34,526 nucleotides of DNA, from contig JAEEJZ010000050.1 in NCBI GenBank assembly GCA_016282145.1, positions 1 through 34,526 of the forward strand. Reading direction: 5' to 3'. Both the position numbers and the translations under genes were made by a program. Source of the DNA: Bacteroidales bacterium (GTDB lineage: Bacteria; Bacteroidota; Bacteroidia; Bacteroidales; UBA932). Each line of letters starts with the position of its first letter. Positions within the stretch are counted from its first letter, which is position 1. Under the pieces are notes generated by a model. The model searched no databases and was not told where the DNA came from. It was given only the letters and a program-made list of their open reading frames with translations. This document shows positions 24,291 through 33,393 of the stretch, one piece after another.

Positions 24291-27068
24291 TTGCATTCGG
24301 GAAAGTCCATATTGCGCTTTGCGCTGCTTTTGTGCAGCCTGCTTCTCCTGTTGCTGTCCGTCTCCCCCGACGGGGCCGCGCAGTCCAGAAGGGGCCGTGT
24401 CTTCGGCCCGCGCATCGAGCCCAAGAAGCCCGAACTGCCCGATTCCGCCGCCCTCGCCCGAAGGGATTCCCTGCATCGGGTCGATTCCCTGCATCGAGAG
24501 GATTCGCTGGCGCTGCTTTCCAAGAGTTCGCTGGAACTGCCGGCTTTCTCCCAGGCGCGCGACTCCATCGTCGAACTCTTCGACAACGGACAGCGCAAGA
24601 TTCTCTACTACGGCGACGTCTCCGTCAAATACCAGGACATGGGCATCACCTCGGAATTCATGGAATACGACATGAACACCGGAACGGTCTATGCCCGGGG
24701 CGTCTATGACTCGCTCGCCGGCAAGTGGATCGGGCGGCCGGTCCTCACCCAGGGCGGAAAGACTTATAATATAGAGGAGGTCCGATACAATTTCAATTCC
24801 CGCAAGGCGCGCATCACGAACGTCATCACCAACGAGGACGATGCCATACTCCACGGCAGGAACGTCAAACTGATGCCGGACAATTCCATCAACATCACCA
24901 AGGGAAAATATACGGTCTGCGATGCGGAGAACCCGCATTACTACCTGAAGCTCTCCTCGGCGAAAGTGATGACGAAGCCTACGCAGAAGACGGTCTTCGG
25001 CCCGGCGAACCTGGTGGTGGAAGACGTGAACCTGCCCTTTGTCGGCCTCCCCTTCGGCTTTATTCCCAAGCGGCCGAAGCGGGCGACGGGTCTGCTGATG
25101 CCGACCTTCGGCGAGGAGAAGGCCCGCGGTTTCTATATGCGCGATGCGGGTATGTATTTCGTCTTCGGGGATTACCTGGACCTCTCCGTGACGGGAAGTC
25201 TCTACACGATGGGCTCCTGGGGCATCGACGTCAATTCCCGCTACCTGCTCAAATACAAATTCACCGGCAACATCTCCGTCAACTACTCGGTGGACAAGAC
25301 CGGAGAAAAGGGCACGCCGGAATACCAGGAGCAGAGCAACTTCGGTCTCAAGTGGTCGCACCAGCAGGATTCCAAGGCCCACCCGGGGAGTTCCTTCAGC
25401 GCATCGGTAAACTTCTCCAGCCCTTCCAACAGCCGCTACAATTCCCATTCGGTGCAGGAAGCGCTCCAGAGCCAGACATCCTCCTCCATCTCCTATTCGC
25501 GCAACTGGAACGGCAAGTTCAACCTCTCCGTCAACGCTTTGCACTCCCAGAACTCGCGCGACAGTTCCTACGTGCTGACCCTGCCGAACATCACCTTCGG
25601 CGTAAGCACTTTCTACCCCTTCAAACGCAAGCACCGCGTGGGCAAGGAGCGTTTTTACGAGAAGATCTCTTTCGGCTACAACACCACCTTCCAGAACAAG
25701 ATCGGCTTCAAGGCGCGCGAGTTCATGAAGGATGGCTTCTGGGACAAGTTCCAGAACGGGATGCAGCATAACTTCTCCATCGGCCTCCCGAGTTTCACGC
25801 TGCTCAAGTACCTGAACTTCAACCCGTCGATCTCCTACGGCATGAACTGGTTCTTCCGGAGCACGGAATACAAATACAACCCGGAGACGGACCAGCTCGA
25901 GAAGATAGACAGCGGGGCCTTCAAGGATTTCGGCGTCACGCAGACTTATTCCGGGTCCATCTCGATGAATACGCGCATCTACGGAACCTTCAATTTCGGC
26001 AAGTTCCGGCGCATCCAGGCCATCCGGCACATCATCTCCCCTTCCGTGAACATATCCTACAGCCCGGAGAAAGGAACGGCCTTCAACGGCTACCGCACCC
26101 TGGAATACACGACGGTTTCCGGCGAGCACAAGACCTATGAGTACAACCGCTACGAAGGGCAACTCGGCGGCGTCCCGGGCAAGGGACAGAGCGCCACGAT
26201 GACCATCAACATCGGCAACAACTTCGAGGCGAAGGTGCGCGATTACGCCGATACGACCGGAAAGGGCAGCAAGAAGGTCAAACTCATCGACCAGTTGAAT
26301 TTCTCCACGGGCTGCAACTTCCTCGCGGACTCGCTGAAATGGAATCCGATCTCGATGAACATCTCCACCACCCTGTTCAACGCCGTAGGCATCCAGGGCA
26401 GCCTGAGCCTCGATCCCTATGCCGTCGGCCCCGGCGGAAGGCGCATCAACAAGGCTGCCGTCGTGATGGGACAGGGGCTCGTGCGTATGACCAGCGCCAG
26501 CGTTTCGGCTTCCTACTCCATCAGCGGCAAAGGGCATATCAACGGCAATGACGGCTCCCGCGATCCCAGTGCGGGCAGCAAAGACAGCGGCAGCGGCGGA
26601 GGAGGAGGCGTCCAGACGACCGGCACCACGGACTACTACCAGCGCATCTTCTACCACCCCATCACCGGGGAGTTCATTCCCGGCGGCTGGCTTTACTACA
26701 CCAACCCGAACGTACCCTGGTCCGTCAACCTGAGTTACTCCTTCCGCGTAAACCGCAACTACGGTTTCGACAGCGAGCAGAACAAGGTGACCACCAAGAA
26801 CTCTTTCTCCAACACCTTGAATATCAGCGGCAATATCAAACTGACGCCCAAACTGTCGCTGAATGCCTCGACGGGTTTCGACTTCGTGGCGATGAAGATG
26901 ACCACGACCCAGGTCAGCGCCACCTACGACCTGCACTGCTTCAACATTTCCGTCTCCTGGGTGCCGACGGGAACCTGGCAGTCCTACAGTTTCCGCATCG
27001 CCGCCAACGCCGCCGCGCTCGCGGATATCCTGCGCTTCAAGAAAAGCAGCAGTTTCTGGGATAAGTAA
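24291..27068 (+). CDS. lptD: LPS-assembly outer-membrane protein LptD
   Basis: 925 residues, places lipopolysaccharide in the outer leaflet with LptE. A signal-like hydrophobic stretch (about 8-30, ending near AAQS), a linker, then the OstA/LptA-like jellyroll (about 95-240, with ILYYGDVSVKYQDMGITSEF and the later YTVCDAENPHYYLK) and a large C-terminal barrel with many aromatic-Gly strands. The linker holds a short repeat RDSLHRVDSLHREDSL. The start is a TTG at 24291: an in-frame TAG lies at 24267-24269 and the first in-frame ATG comes only after the signal, so no ATG would give an exported protein. A consensus promoter ends 24 bases before it. Confidence 0.9.
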   Translation: MHSGKSILRFALLLCSLLLLLLSVSPDGAAQSRRGRVFGPRIEPKKPELPDSAALARRDSLHRVDSLHREDSLALLSKSSLELPAFSQARDSIVELFDNGQRKILYYGDVSVKYQDMGITSEFMEYDMNTGTVYARGVYDSLAGKWIGRPVLTQGGKTYNIEEVRYNFNSRKARITNVITNEDDAILHGRNVKLMPDNSINITKGKYTVCDAENPHYYLKLSSAKVMTKPTQKTVFGPANLVVEDVNLPFVGLPFGFIPKRPKRATGLLMPTFGEEKARGFYMRDAGMYFVFGDYLDLSVTGSLYTMGSWGIDVNSRYLLKYKFTGNISVNYSVDKTGEKGTPEYQEQSNFGLKWSHQQDSKAHPGSSFSASVNFSSPSNSRYNSHSVQEALQSQTSSSISYSRNWNGKFNLSVNALHSQNSRDSSYVLTLPNITFGVSTFYPFKRKHRVGKERFYEKISFGYNTTFQNKIGFKAREFMKDGFWDKFQNGMQHNFSIGLPSFTLLKYLNFNPSISYGMNWFFRSTEYKYNPETDQLEKIDSGAFKDFGVTQTYSGSISMNTRIYGTFNFGKFRRIQAIRHIISPSVNISYSPEKGTAFNGYRTLEYTTVSGEHKTYEYNRYEGQLGGVPGKGQSATMTINIGNNFEAKVRDYADTTGKGSKKVKLIDQLNFSTGCNFLADSLKWNPISMNISTTLFNAVGIQGSLSLDPYAVGPGGRRINKAAVVMGQGLVRMTSASVSASYSISGKGHINGNDGSRDPSAGSKDSGSGGGGGVQTTGTTDYYQRIFYHPITGEFIPGGWLYYTNPNVPWSVNLSYSFRVNRNYGFDSEQNKVTTKNSFSNTLNISGNIKLTPKLSLNASTGFDFVAMKMTTTQVSATYDLHCFNISVSWVPTGTWQSYSFRIAANAAALADILRFKKSSSFWDK

Positions 27069-27091
27069 TGGGAATATTGAAAAATTCTTCC

Positions 27092-27099
27092 TACCTTTG
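27092..27099 (+). promoter_or_regulatory. -7 box of the rho promoter
   Basis: TACCTTTG, a perfect TAnnTTTG, 23 bases after the lptD stop and 31 bases before the rho ATG. TGG rather than TTG stands at 20-base distance. Confidence 0.55.
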
Positions 27100-27130
27100 C
27101 TCCCGTCTTAAAAATAAACCCCTTTGAAAT

Positions 27131-28825
27131 ATGCTACATAGCCTATTCGAGCTCAGTGCGATGAGCAGGGAAGAGCTCGATGCGATTGCAAAATCCCTTT
27201 CTATCAAGGGAACGAAAAAGCTGGACGAAGAGCACTTGGCTTACGCCATCCTGGATGCCGAAGCTGCCGCCGAGTCCGTCAAACCCACTGAAAGCAAGGC
27301 CCGCGGACGCAAGCCCGGAAGACCCAAGAAGAACGCCGATGCGGCGCCTGCGGAAAAGCCTGAAGACCCTTCCCTCTTCCCCGAGGAAGCGAAGCCCGCA
27401 GCCAAAAAACGCGGCCGCAAGCCCAAGGCAGCGGCGGAAGCAGCCAAACCTGCCCCCGAAGCCCCCAAAGCAGTAGCGGAAGCGCCGAAGCCCGAGGCTC
27501 CGAAAGCGGAAGAAGCCCCCAAGCCTGCGGAAGAACAGCCGCAGCCCCAGCAGGAAATGAGCAACAAGCAACTCCGCAAGCAGCGCTTCCTCGAGCGCCG
27601 CGAGCAGATGAAGCAGCAGCAATTACAGCAGCAGGGCCAGGGACAGCAGCAGGCGCAAGCCCAGCCCCAGAAGCCGAAGCTCCCCGAGTATGAAGGGACG
27701 GTCGAGGCGACGGGCGTGCTGGAAGTGATGCCCGATGGCTACGGCTTCCTGCGTTCCTCCGACTACAACTACCTCAACTCCCCCGACGATATCTACGTCT
27801 CCCAGCAGCAGATCAAGCAGAATGCGCTCAAGCCGGGCGACACCGTCACCGGAGAGATCCGTCCCCCGCGCGAGGGCGACAAGTACTTCCCCCTGGTCAA
27901 GATCAAGATGGTCAACGGCCGCAGCCCGGAATTCATCCGCGACCGCGTCCCCTTCGACTTCCTCACTCCCCTTTTCCCGGAGGAGAAGTTCAACCTGCTC
28001 GGCCACGGGCACGAGAAGGATCCTTCCTGCCGTATCGTCGATATGTTCGCCCCCATCGGCAAGGGCCAGCGCATGCTGATCGTCGCGCAGCCCAAGACCG
28101 GTAAGACGATGCTCCTCAAGTCGATTGCCAACGCCATCGCGGACAACCATCCGGAGGTCTATATGATCGTGCTCCTGATCGACGAGCGCCCTGAGGAAGT
28201 GACCGATATGCAGCGCAGCGTGAAGGCGGAGGTGGTCGCTTCCACCTTCGACGAACCCGCCGAGCGGCACGTCAAGGTCGCCAATATGGTCATCGAGAAG
28301 GCCCGCCGGCTCGTGGAATGCGGGCACGACGTAGTCATCCTGCTCGACTCCATCACCCGCCTCGGCCGTGCCTACAACACCGTACAGCCCGCCTCAGGCA
28401 AGGTGCTGACCGGCGGTATCGACGCGAATGCCCTGCAGAAGCCCAAGCGCTTCTTCGGCGCCGCCCGTAACATCGAAGGCGGCGGCTCGTTGACGATCCT
28501 CGCCACGGCCTTGACCGAAACCGGTTCCAAGCAGGACGATATCGTCTATGAGGAATTCAAGGGCACCGGCAACTCGGAAATCCAGCTCGACCGCAACCTC
28601 GCCAACCGGCGCATCTTCCCGGCAGTGAACATCCTGCTTTCCGGTACGCGCCGCGACGACCTGCTGCTCGACAAGAGCACGGCGGCCCGCATCTGGATCC
28701 TGCGCAAGATTCTCGCCGATATGACGCCCGTCGAGGCCATGAACTTCATGACCCGCCTGATGGACGAGTTCAAGACCAACGAGAGTCTGATCGACAATAT
28801 GAATAAGGTGTCTTCGAGAGACTAA
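27131..28825 (+). CDS. rho: Transcription termination factor Rho with a long disordered insert
   Basis: 564 residues (E. coli Rho has 419). The N-terminal helical domain (1-45) is followed by a low-complexity stretch of about 140 residues (45-185), rich in Pro, Ala, Lys, Glu and then Gln, with two AT-hook-like cores ([10 protein letters not shown] at 58-67, KRGRKPK at 93-99). The RNA-binding cold-shock fold (about 188-262, with DGYGFLRS) and the hexameric ATPase follow: Walker A QPKTGKT (320-326), [24 protein letters not shown] and [10 protein letters not shown]. The insert is the type reported in Bacteroides thetaiotaomicron Rho to drive phase separation. It ends over convergent DNA of the next gene. 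Confidence 0.96.
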   Translation: MLHSLFELSAMSREELDAIAKSLSIKGTKKLDEEHLAYAILDAEAAAESVKPTESKARGRKPGRPKKNADAAPAEKPEDPSLFPEEAKPAAKKRGRKPKAAAEAAKPAPEAPKAVAEAPKPEAPKAEEAPKPAEEQPQPQQEMSNKQLRKQRFLERREQMKQQQLQQQGQGQQQAQAQPQKPKLPEYEGTVEATGVLEVMPDGYGFLRSSDYNYLNSPDDIYVSQQQIKQNALKPGDTVTGEIRPPREGDKYFPLVKIKMVNGRSPEFIRDRVPFDFLTPLFPEEKFNLLGHGHEKDPSCRIVDMFAPIGKGQRMLIVAQPKTGKTMLLKSIANAIADNHPEVYMIVLLIDERPEEVTDMQRSVKAEVVASTFDEPAERHVKVANMVIEKARRLVECGHDVVILLDSITRLGRAYNTVQPASGKVLTGGIDANALQKPKRFFGAARNIEGGGSLTILATALTETGSKQDDIVYEEFKGTGNSEIQLDRNLANRRIFPAVNILLSGTRRDDLLLDKSTAARIWILRKILADMTPVEAMNFMTRLMDEFKTNESLIDNMNKVSSRD

Positions 28826-30135
28826 TACTGCTGACGCAGATCCTTTACCCTGACAGCCTTCCCTTCTGACTTGGGGAGGCTGTTTTTAGGTACCAGCCGT
28901 ATCTCCGGGGTGATGAGGATCTCGTCTTTGAGGCGCGAGCGGATGGAGCGCTCGAGTCTCTGCAGGGACGCGTAGTCATCCAGGTTCACATCCTGCATTT
29001 CCACCTCGACGCGCATCGTGTCGTTGTTGTCCCGCGTTTCGAGGGTGATCAGGTAGTCGCTCGCCAGTTCCTTGAACTGCATCAGCACCTGTTCGATCTG
29101 GATGGGGAAGATATTGACGCCTTTGAGGATGATCATGTCGTCGCTGCGGCCCTTCATACGGTCGAGCCGGATGTGATGCCGCCCGCAGGGGCATTCGCCG
29201 GGCAGGATCCGCGTCAGGTCGCGGGTACGGTAGCGCAGCAGCGGCATGGCCTCGCGGTTGAGCGTCGTGAGGACCAGTTCCCCGACCTCTCCGTCAGGAA
29301 CGGGCTCGAGGGTATCGGGGTTAACGATTTCCACGATATAGTAGTCCTCCCAGATGTGCATTCCGTTCTGCTCCTTGCATTCGAAGGCTACGCCGGGACC
29401 GCACATCTCGCTCATTCCGAAGGAGTTGTACGCCTTTACCCCCAGCATCTCCTCGATGCGGCGCCGGGTGTCTTCGCTGTGCGGCTCTGCTCCGATGACC
29501 AGGGTGCGCAGCCGCGTGTCCCTGCGCGGATCGATTCCCTGCTCGCACATCACCTCATAGATGCGTGCGGCGTAGGACGGGATGGCGTGCAGGACGGTCG
29601 TGCCGAAATCGGTGAAGAATTTGATCTGGCGCAGGGTATTGCCGGCCGCCGCGGGAACGGTGAGCATCCCCAGAAGTTCCGCTCCGTACTGGAAACCCAG
29701 ACCTCCGGTGAACATGCCGTAGCCGGAACTGTTCTGGAACACGTCCGAAGGACGGCAGCCCACCATCCAGAGGCAGCGCGCGACCGCCTGGGCCCACTGC
29801 TCGAGATCCAGCTTGCTGTGCAGGATGACCGTGGGATTGCCGGTGGTTCCGGAGGAGGAATGCAGCCGCACGCAATCCTCGAGCGCGATGCTCCTCAGTC
29901 CGAAGGGATAGTTGTCCCGCAGGTCCTGTTTGGTCGTAAAGGGGATTTTCCGCAGGTCTTCCAGGGTCTTGATGTCCGAAGGGCGGATACCGGCTTCGGC
30001 GAAGCGCTTGCGGTAGAACTCGGACTGCATGCAGTGTTCAAGCGTACGGTGCAGTCTTTCCAACTGGAGTTTTATAATCCCCGCTCTGTCCAGCGTCTCC
30101 AGTTCGGGATGGAAATATTCGCAGTGTAGGTCCAT
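28822..30135 (-). CDS. Phenylacetate-CoA ligase-like AMP-forming enzyme
   Basis: 437 residues from the ATG at 30135; an in-frame TTG at 30147 is less likely. ANL-superfamily adenylating enzyme of the PaaK type. The ATP loop is [10 protein letters not shown] (93-102), followed by [12 protein letters not shown] (the A5 motif), [16 protein letters not shown] and the [18 protein letters not shown] hinge (A8). It would turn an aryl or similar acid into an acyl-CoA through acyl-AMP. Most gut Bacteroidota have such a gene, often linked with indolepyruvate ferredoxin oxidoreductase, which is not seen here, so the acid is uncertain. The stop overlaps the rho stop by three bases. Confidence 0.88.
   Translation of the reverse strand: MDLHCEYFHPELETLDRAGIIKLQLERLHRTLEHCMQSEFYRKRFAEAGIRPSDIKTLEDLRKIPFTTKQDLRDNYPFGLRSIALEDCVRLHSSSGTTGNPTVILHSKLDLEQWAQAVARCLWMVGCRPSDVFQNSSGYGMFTGGLGFQYGAELLGMLTVPAAAGNTLRQIKFFTDFGTTVLHAIPSYAARIYEVMCEQGIDPRRDTRLRTLVIGAEPHSEDTRRRIEEMLGVKAYNSFGMSEMCGPGVAFECKEQNGMHIWEDYYIVEIVNPDTLEPVPDGEVGELVLTTLNREAMPLLRYRTRDLTRILPGECPCGRHHIRLDRMKGRSDDMIILKGVNIFPIQIEQVLMQFKELASDYLITLETRDNNDTMRVEVEMQDVNLDDYASLQRLERSIRSRLKDEILITPEIRLVPKNSLPKSEGKAVRVKDLRQQY
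28853..28887 (+). terminator. Intrinsic terminator of rho, inside the convergent ligase gene
   Basis: ACAGCCTTCCC, a nine-base loop, GGGGAGGCTGT, then TTTT: an 11-base-pair stem with one U-G wobble, starting 27 bases after the rho stop. On the other strand the same bases encode the ligase C-terminus around [11 protein letters not shown]. Confidence 0.75.
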
Positions 30136-30144
30136 AAATTGGTG

Positions 30145-30183
30145 CAAAGATAGTGGATAATCGCAAACACTTTGCTATTTTTG
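30145..30183. promoter_or_regulatory. Divergent -7 boxes between the ligase gene and mnmE
   Basis: Minus strand TATCTTTG (30152-30145), nine bases before the ligase ATG; plus strand TATTTTTG (30176-30183), 17 bases before the mnmE ATG. Neither has a TTG at the best spacing. Confidence 0.5.
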
Positions 30184-30200
30184 AAAAAAAATTGCGGCCT

Positions 30201-31661
30201 ATGGATATCCATTCGTTCAACGATACGATTTGCGCCCCGGCAACAGGCTCCGGCGGAGCGATTGCGCTCATCCGCATCAGCGGTCCCGCTTGCTTTTCAG
30301 CGGTGGATTCCGTCGTCCGTTTCCGGAAAGGGACGGCCGCGTCTGCGCCCGCATCCCGCATCAAGTTCGGCGAGATTCCCGAAGTGGACGAAGTGCTTGT
30401 CAGCCTTTTCCGCGCGCCCCATTCCTATACCGGTGAGGACAGTGCCGAAATCACTTGCCACGCCTCCCCCTTCATCGTCTCCCGCATCCTGCAATTGCTT
30501 ACCGATGCAGGCTGCCGGCCCGCAGGCCCCGGAGAATTCACGCGCCGCGCTTTCCTGAACGGGAAGATGGATTTGGCGCAGGCGGAAGCGGTGGCCGATG
30601 TGATAGCCGCCGATACGCAGGCCGCACACCGCATCGCGACGAACCAACTCCGCGGGCAGTATTCGCTGCGGCTGCGTACGCTGCGCGACCGTCTGCTGGA
30701 AATCGCTTCGCTGATGGAACTGGAACTCGATTTCAGCGAGGAGGAGGTGGAGTTTGCCGACCGGGCGAAGTTGCGCGCGCTGCTGGCGGAAACCTGCGCG
30801 GAGATTTCCCGGCTGGCGGATTCTTTCCGGACGGGCAATGCGATCAAGAACGGGGTGCCCGTCGTCATCGCCGGTGCCGCGAATGCCGGAAAGAGCACGC
30901 TGCTCAATGCCCTGCTCGGCGAAGAACGCGCCATCGTCTCCGATATTCCCGGTACGACGCGCGATACGGTGGAAGAGACGCTGGTGCTCGGCGATGTGCG
31001 CTTCCGTTTCATCGATACCGCCGGGCTGCGCGAATCCACCGACGCCATCGAGCGCATCGGCATCGAACGCTCGTATGCGAGTATGGCCAAGGCGCAGGTG
31101 GTCATCGGCGTACTGGACGGGCTGTCGCCGCTGGATGAATTGCGCAAGGCCTGCGAAGAGATTACGAAGCGGCTCTCCCCTGCCCAGACGCTGCTGATGG
31201 TGCGGAATAAGGTGGATGCTTACGACGCGATTCCGCCCGAGGAGTTTCCGCGTTTCGACCGGGTCTATGGCATTCTGGAACTGAAATATCCGGCCTTCGG
31301 AACCTATAACTGGCCGCCCGATCAACTGGCCGGCGAACTGGGGATTCCCTCCCTGCTGGACATTTCCGCCCGCAGCGGAGAAGGCCTGGAAACCTTGAAG
31401 CAGCGGCTCCTGGAAAGCGTCGGCGACCTGGGTTCCCCGGACAATGCCACGCTCGTCACCAACCTCCGCCACTACGAAGCACTGCACTCCGCCCTGGAGG
31501 ACCTGGGCCGTGTTTCCGCCGGTCTGGACTCCGGCCTCACCGGCGATCTTCTCGCCCAGGATTTGCGCAGTGCCACCCGCTCCCTGGGCTCCATCTTCGG
31601 CGAAATCACCACCGACGATATCCTTGGACGGATCTTTGAGCGGTTCTGCATCGGAAAGTGA
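30201..31661 (+). CDS. mnmE: tRNA uridine-5-carboxymethylaminomethyl modification GTPase
   Basis: 486 residues; with MnmG modifies U34 of certain tRNAs. The N-terminal domain starts DTICAPATGSGGAIALIRISGP (in part) with GPGEFTRRAFLNGKMDLAQAEAVADVI in its usual place. G domain: G1 GAANAGKS (225-232), G2 GTTRDT, G3 DTAGLR (272-277), G4 NKVD, and the conserved C-terminal FCIGK with its cysteine. An ATG at 30201 gives the family start; upstream in-frame codons lie in the promoter. Complete gene; accessory DNA begins within eight bases of its stop. Confidence 0.95.
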   Translation: MDIHSFNDTICAPATGSGGAIALIRISGPACFSAVDSVVRFRKGTAASAPASRIKFGEIPEVDEVLVSLFRAPHSYTGEDSAEITCHASPFIVSRILQLLTDAGCRPAGPGEFTRRAFLNGKMDLAQAEAVADVIAADTQAAHRIATNQLRGQYSLRLRTLRDRLLEIASLMELELDFSEEEVEFADRAKLRALLAETCAEISRLADSFRTGNAIKNGVPVVIAGAANAGKSTLLNALLGEERAIVSDIPGTTRDTVEETLVLGDVRFRFIDTAGLRESTDAIERIGIERSYASMAKAQVVIGVLDGLSPLDELRKACEEITKRLSPAQTLLMVRNKVDAYDAIPPEEFPRFDRVYGILELKYPAFGTYNWPPDQLAGELGIPSLLDISARSGEGLETLKQRLLESVGDLGSPDNATLVTNLRHYEALHSALEDLGRVSAGLDSGLTGDLLAQDLRSATRSLGSIFGEITTDDILGRIFERFCIGK

Positions 31662-31668
31662 AATGCCC

Positions 31669-31935
31669 GAGCAATCTTTGCTTTGGTCTGTTCGGTCTTC
31701 TGCTCGTCTAACTTGTCTGTCACGATACCGCTGTCTTCGGCCTGCCAGTAATTGCAGATGTCTTTGTATTCGGCGATGGCGCCGCTGTAAACACCCGGGG
31801 AGTGAGACGACAGCAGCAGTGCCATCTTCTTCACCTTGGCGGGAGCGTTTACACAGTACATACGCTGGATGGGCGACTGAATCTGGGCATTCATCGTAAA
31901 ATAGTAGATAAGCGAAGCCAGTACGAGGACCTCGG
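31669..31935. repeat. Direct repeat, copy B (267 bases)
   Basis: Same length and orientation as 33414-33680. By eye I count roughly 37 mismatches and no gaps (about 86 % identity). The two copies flank the polysaccharide lyase gene and the remnant beside it. Confidence 0.85.
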
Positions 31936-31942
31936 TGTCCAT
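31669..31942 (-). pseudogene. Internal fragment of a flavodoxin-like FMN reductase gene
   Basis: Reading on the minus strand gives TEVLVLASLIYYFTMNAQ and so on through KAKIARA, an 89-codon match, without gaps, to the middle and end of the complete reductase at 33394-33909. It lacks the first 77 residues including the FMN-binding GSPRANGST loop, and at its other end it has lost the last five codons and stop and would read on into antisense mnmE. An ATG at 31942 just after the neighbouring stop is present but gives no functional protein. The substitutions are mostly silent, so it was a working gene before truncation. Confidence 0.85.
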
Positions 31943-31944
31943 AT

Positions 31945-33336
31945 TTAGTTATCAAACTGTGGCTTCCAATAGCTAGGGCCGGCATTGTCCCGGACCTTCT
32001 GCATCTGCGCGCTGAAATCAGGTACGGAGGGTTCCTTCCTAGCGCGTTTCAACTCCACTCCATTAATAGTTCCTCCCCATATTACGTTATTCGTCCATTT
32101 TATGTCTAAAGCGGGCATGTCATAGACCTCGACCGCTATCTGGTTCTTTCTATGGCATATGATGGTGTTGCCCTCAATCCTGAGGCCCTCCGGCATCAGT
32201 ACGTTCTCCGGGTGGCCGACGATAGCTATCTGCATACCGAAATCGCAGTCCACCAGCCAGTTGCCCTTAATTACGACGTCCGTCACCTGATAATAGTCCG
32301 ACAGTTTAGGGTTCTCGAAACCCCTGATAACGCTCACTGGCGAATGAGCACCGTAACCACGGAGCTCCCGCATATAGTTGTCTTCTACCCTGTGCCTCTC
32401 CCCTATGATGCGGACACCGCCTGATCCGTTCTTATGCTTGCCGATGAACCAGTTCCCGCGGACGATGCAGTCGTTGCCGTGGCGAAGGGTAAGGGTGCCC
32501 CGGCTTTCTTCGAAAAGATTGCGTTCATAGACGTTGAAGCAGCTCTTGCTGGAGATAATCTCGACCTCCCCGTCACAGTGCAGGAACCAGTTGTCCGCTA
32601 CGGTGCAGCCAGCATCCTTCATGGAAAAGGTGCTGCTGCCTACGCGTATGCTTTCCTGCCCGTTTATTTGCACTCCCTTTGAACTCATCAACGTGTTGGG
32701 ACGGGTGAAGAAGTTGTTGCGGATCACATGGTGCACGGCCTGGCCATCCTGTATGTTCACGGCTAGCATGGCGCCTATTGTCTTCTTGTCCAGGAACGCG
32801 CAATGCGAGACTTCCTGATACGAGCCCCGCAGCTGCACGAAATTCCCCCATTTGCCCTTGGGCGCGAACTCGCAGGCGGAACCGTCGAAGATGCATTCGG
32901 AAATGCGGCAGTGGGAGGTGGTGTCGGTCATGCTAAAGAAATTGTAGCCCTCCTGCTGCTTTTCGAAGCGGAAACCCTCCACGACAAGATAGCTTCCGTC
33001 AAGGTACACCCTGCTGCCCTCCGAGAAGACCACACCCCCGGGAGTCTGGGGCATCATGACAATGGGATCCGCCAGGGTGCCTCTCCCGCAAAGGCGTACG
33101 GTCACCATCTCATACACCCCATCGATTATCCTGACCGTATCTCCCGGCGATAGTTTCAGACTGCGGACGGAGGCTGGTTTCGTATTGCGAACAGCGGCAC
33201 CGCAGAATGCGGTCGAGAGTACAAGGAGAGCTATTGCTAGAAGCAATTTGATGGTTGCTGAGGGTAAGTCAGCCTTATTCAGATTTTTCCTGATACAGAA
33301 GCAATGAGACAACATCATAGTTCTCAATCTTGTCAT
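31945..33336 (-). CDS. Chondroitinase-B-like polysaccharide lyase (PL6 type)
   Basis: 463 residues, right-handed parallel beta-helix. After a hydrophobic signal (30-47, preceded by an unusually long basic start) comes GDTVRIIDGVYE, then repeated short coils. The catalytic pair of PL6 enzymes is visible as Lys264 in ISSKS and Arg285 in LTLRHG; the 21-residue spacing equals that of chondroitinase B (Lys250/Arg271 as I recall), and two Glu (257, 259) sit where its calcium ligands would be. It likely cuts an acidic glycan (alginate or dermatan-like) in the periplasm or outside. The start is uncertain: ATGs at 33336, 33318 and 33315 all lie within another open remnant frame. No SusC/SusD partner is present. 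Transcribed with the reductase upstream. Confidence 0.8.
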   Translation of the reverse strand: MTRLRTMMLSHCFCIRKNLNKADLPSATIKLLLAIALLVLSTAFCGAAVRNTKPASVRSLKLSPGDTVRIIDGVYEMVTVRLCGRGTLADPIVMMPQTPGGVVFSEGSRVYLDGSYLVVEGFRFEKQQEGYNFFSMTDTTSHCRISECIFDGSACEFAPKGKWGNFVQLRGSYQEVSHCAFLDKKTIGAMLAVNIQDGQAVHHVIRNNFFTRPNTLMSSKGVQINGQESIRVGSSTFSMKDAGCTVADNWFLHCDGEVEIISSKSCFNVYERNLFEESRGTLTLRHGNDCIVRGNWFIGKHKNGSGGVRIIGERHRVEDNYMRELRGYGAHSPVSVIRGFENPKLSDYYQVTDVVIKGNWLVDCDFGMQIAIVGHPENVLMPEGLRIEGNTIICHRKNQIAVEVYDMPALDIKWTNNVIWGGTINGVELKRARKEPSVPDFSAQMQKVRDNAGPSYWKPQFDN

Positions 33337-33385
33337 AGGGAATCACTCCGGCTACGTCGTCATAAAGGTCGATATGGACGGCGCA
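33275..33385 (-). pseudogene. C-terminal remnant of an unknown gene between the reductase and the lyase
   Basis: A frame differing from the lyase gene encodes CAVHIDLYDDVAGVIPYD and then KIENYDVVSLLLYQEKSE before a TAA at 33277-33275. Composition and codon use look like a real protein end, but no start codon is available and upstream it runs into the reductase gene in a shadow frame. I read it as debris of a gene broken by insertion. Family unknown. Confidence 0.4.
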
Positions 33386-33393
33386 GGGGGGGC

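Noticed and set aside
24258..26936. 892-codon minus-strand frame opposite lptD
   Set aside because: Shadow of lptD codon bias; no start context, no domain, and lptD is certain.
30297..31985. 562-codon minus-strand frame opposite mnmE
   Set aside because: Antisense of mnmE running into the reductase fragment; no protein family visible.
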